From: Tetrahymena thermophila SB210
Lineage: Eukaryota > Ciliophora > Oligohymenophorea > Hymenostomatida > Tetrahymenidae
Direction of reading: 5' to 3'
Assembly: GCF_000189635.1 (NCBI RefSeq)
Contig: NW_002476563.1
Span: forward strand, 124,001-188,000
Length of the DNA: 64,000 bases
A program made the translations under genes and the position numbers. A model generated the notes under the pieces. It ran no database searches and was not told the DNA's origin. It saw only the letters and a list, made by a program, of their open reading frames with translations. Every line of letters starts with the position of its first letter. Positions within the stretch are counted from its first letter, which is position 1. Shown here in pieces: positions 62,801-64,000 of this stretch.

Positions 62801-64000
62801 GTAAAGTTTGTAAAGAAGTAAAGGATCTCTCTCAAGATATTTAAATGAACATAAGACTGAGAAGATTCAATATTCTATATTTTAATATATTGTTAACTTT
62901 TTATTTTATTTTTATTCAAATATTACTTAAATTCTAAAGAAGTTTTAAAACTCCTCATTGCAATGTTCACACGAATTTTCTATGACTTTGAGTATTTGCA
63001 GCACTATTTCTTCTTGCAATTAAAGCTCTTCCTTTCTTTCTTTGTAGAATAACTATTAATTCACATCTTAATTATGGAATTATTCTATTTATTGAAGATA
63101 ATTCTAAAAGCTATTTTTCATGAAGCTGAGGAAATTTCTAGTTATTTTGATGTTTCTAGGCTTCTTTAATATAGAGAGTAACTAAGCATGAGAGTGCTTA
63201 AGATTCAAAGAGTATAATCCATTTAGTATTTTCATGCAATAAAGTACTATTTTTGTGTTTTCTTTTTTCCTAATCAGTAAAGCCTTTACTTGCTAATGCA
63301 AGCTGTTGTTCATGCTGCTTTCCTAGAAAATTTAAGTCTCTTACTAATTAGGCTAAATCCATTTATTTGTATTAGAAAGAGTCTAATTTTCAATAAAAAT
63401 ATCTGAAATTGTGAGCAAAACCTAATAATAAAGCTTTTGATTCCAAATTAAATTTTAAGAAACCCTCATATATTTTGAAGGATGGAACAGTTTTCTAATT
63501 TCTTTAGTCCTATTCACACTATGATTTCCAAAGAGATCTTTATTATTTTAAAAATAAATTAAAAAATTTTATTCATATTTTTATGAATTTTTTATTTTAA
63601 ATTATCACTTTTTTGTTAAAATTATTACAAAAACTTTTTTTTTTTTTGCTCTTTTAAATTTAATAAAATGAAATGCATTTAAAGTTTTATTTATTTATTT
63701 TTACTTAAATTTTATTTTGCGTTCTTTTAATTAATTAAAATAATTAGATTTTATTATCCATTTTTAATTAAATTAATTCAAACATTTTTTATTTGTTATT
63801 TTGTTTGTTTCTCAGATTATTTATTTGTTTAAAAATTAATTTATTTCAAATTAGAATAATGAAAAAGTTTAGAGTGAACTCATGAACAAAATTATGAAAT
63901 ATTGTTATTATTACCCATCTACTAAATTTGGTATTAAATTTAGTTGTGAACCTTTTACTATCCATAAGAACTTGTAAGGCTTTGATTTTATTAAGCAGCC
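59875..64000 (-). CDS. IP3-receptor-like Ca2+ release channel (paralogue 2), 5' part beyond window
   Basis: C-terminal part of a second channel gene, same strand and order as paralogue 1, stop TGA at 59875. Shared signatures: RIH-associated CEHCNEEFQNFFRIQ near 62940; a pore exon with LLEGLLNPQGISQALVIPG (about 60330-60370); FFYDISFWLIVNFLFLNLML; CFICGLTVEDLEAKTLDW; and HIKYEHNLNNYLNYLLYIKS. A region near 63180-63470 matches paralogue 1 closely (LIWNQKLYYQ, then SHAQLLSILKKPRNIKITRN). The altered filter is PQGISQ. The most upstream exon I can follow begins near 63538; sequence from about 63915 to the edge may be another exon but its frame is unclear. The N-terminal ligand and MIR domains are not in the window. 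The copies differ in intron sequence and length, so this is not a recent duplication. Confidence 0.87.

Overview
The window looks like macronuclear DNA of a ciliate, most likely a Tetrahymena species. Intergenic DNA and introns are extremely AT-rich. Long conserved reading frames run through many in-frame TAA and TAG codons at positions where relatives carry Gln, and every frame ends only at TGA. Introns are mostly 48-120 nt, AT-rich GT..AG. I therefore read TAA/TAG as Gln; under the standard code nearly every gene here looks shattered.

Layout: tRNA-Asn(GTT) (767-840, -). An HCF101-type Fe-S carrier ATPase with a mitochondrial-looking leader (2114-4136, +, six exons). A 1,704-aa RBR (RING-IBR-RING) E3 ligase with coiled coil, RRM-like and KH-like RNA-binding parts (4596-10123, -, seven exons). 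A UBE2K-type ubiquitin E2 with C-terminal UBA (12513-13979, -, six exons). A repeat-rich intergenic block including a 140-bp tandem repeat (about 15.3-17.1 kb). A single-exon 3,178-aa protein that joins a coiled-coil repeat region, a P-loop GTPase, a SecA-type helicase motor and a VWA domain (17568-27104, +). A gene-poor stretch with a cluster of hairpins that all expose a CACCAC loop (28.7-29.1 kb) and other paired segments (29.4-29.7 kb). An AWS-SET-PHD histone methyltransferase with KH-like modules and a tail of more than 2,000 residues rich in Gln, Ser and Arg-Ser (31109-43493, +, 15 exons). Two tandem paralogous IP3-receptor-like Ca2+ channel genes (44984-58195, -, and 59875 to beyond 64000, -, incomplete at its 5' side).

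Functional links: the E3 and E2 are neighbours on one strand and belong to the same pathway, but nothing else shows they act as a pair. The two channel genes are a head-to-tail duplication and share an altered pore filter. The SecA-GTPase-VWA fusion and the CACCAC-loop hairpin cluster are the two features I find least explained by known biology.

Limits: exon boundaries come from reading frame, phase and GT..AG by eye. Those for the methyltransferase, E2, HCF101 and RBR genes add up to whole codons. The channel genes were only partly resolved into exons.
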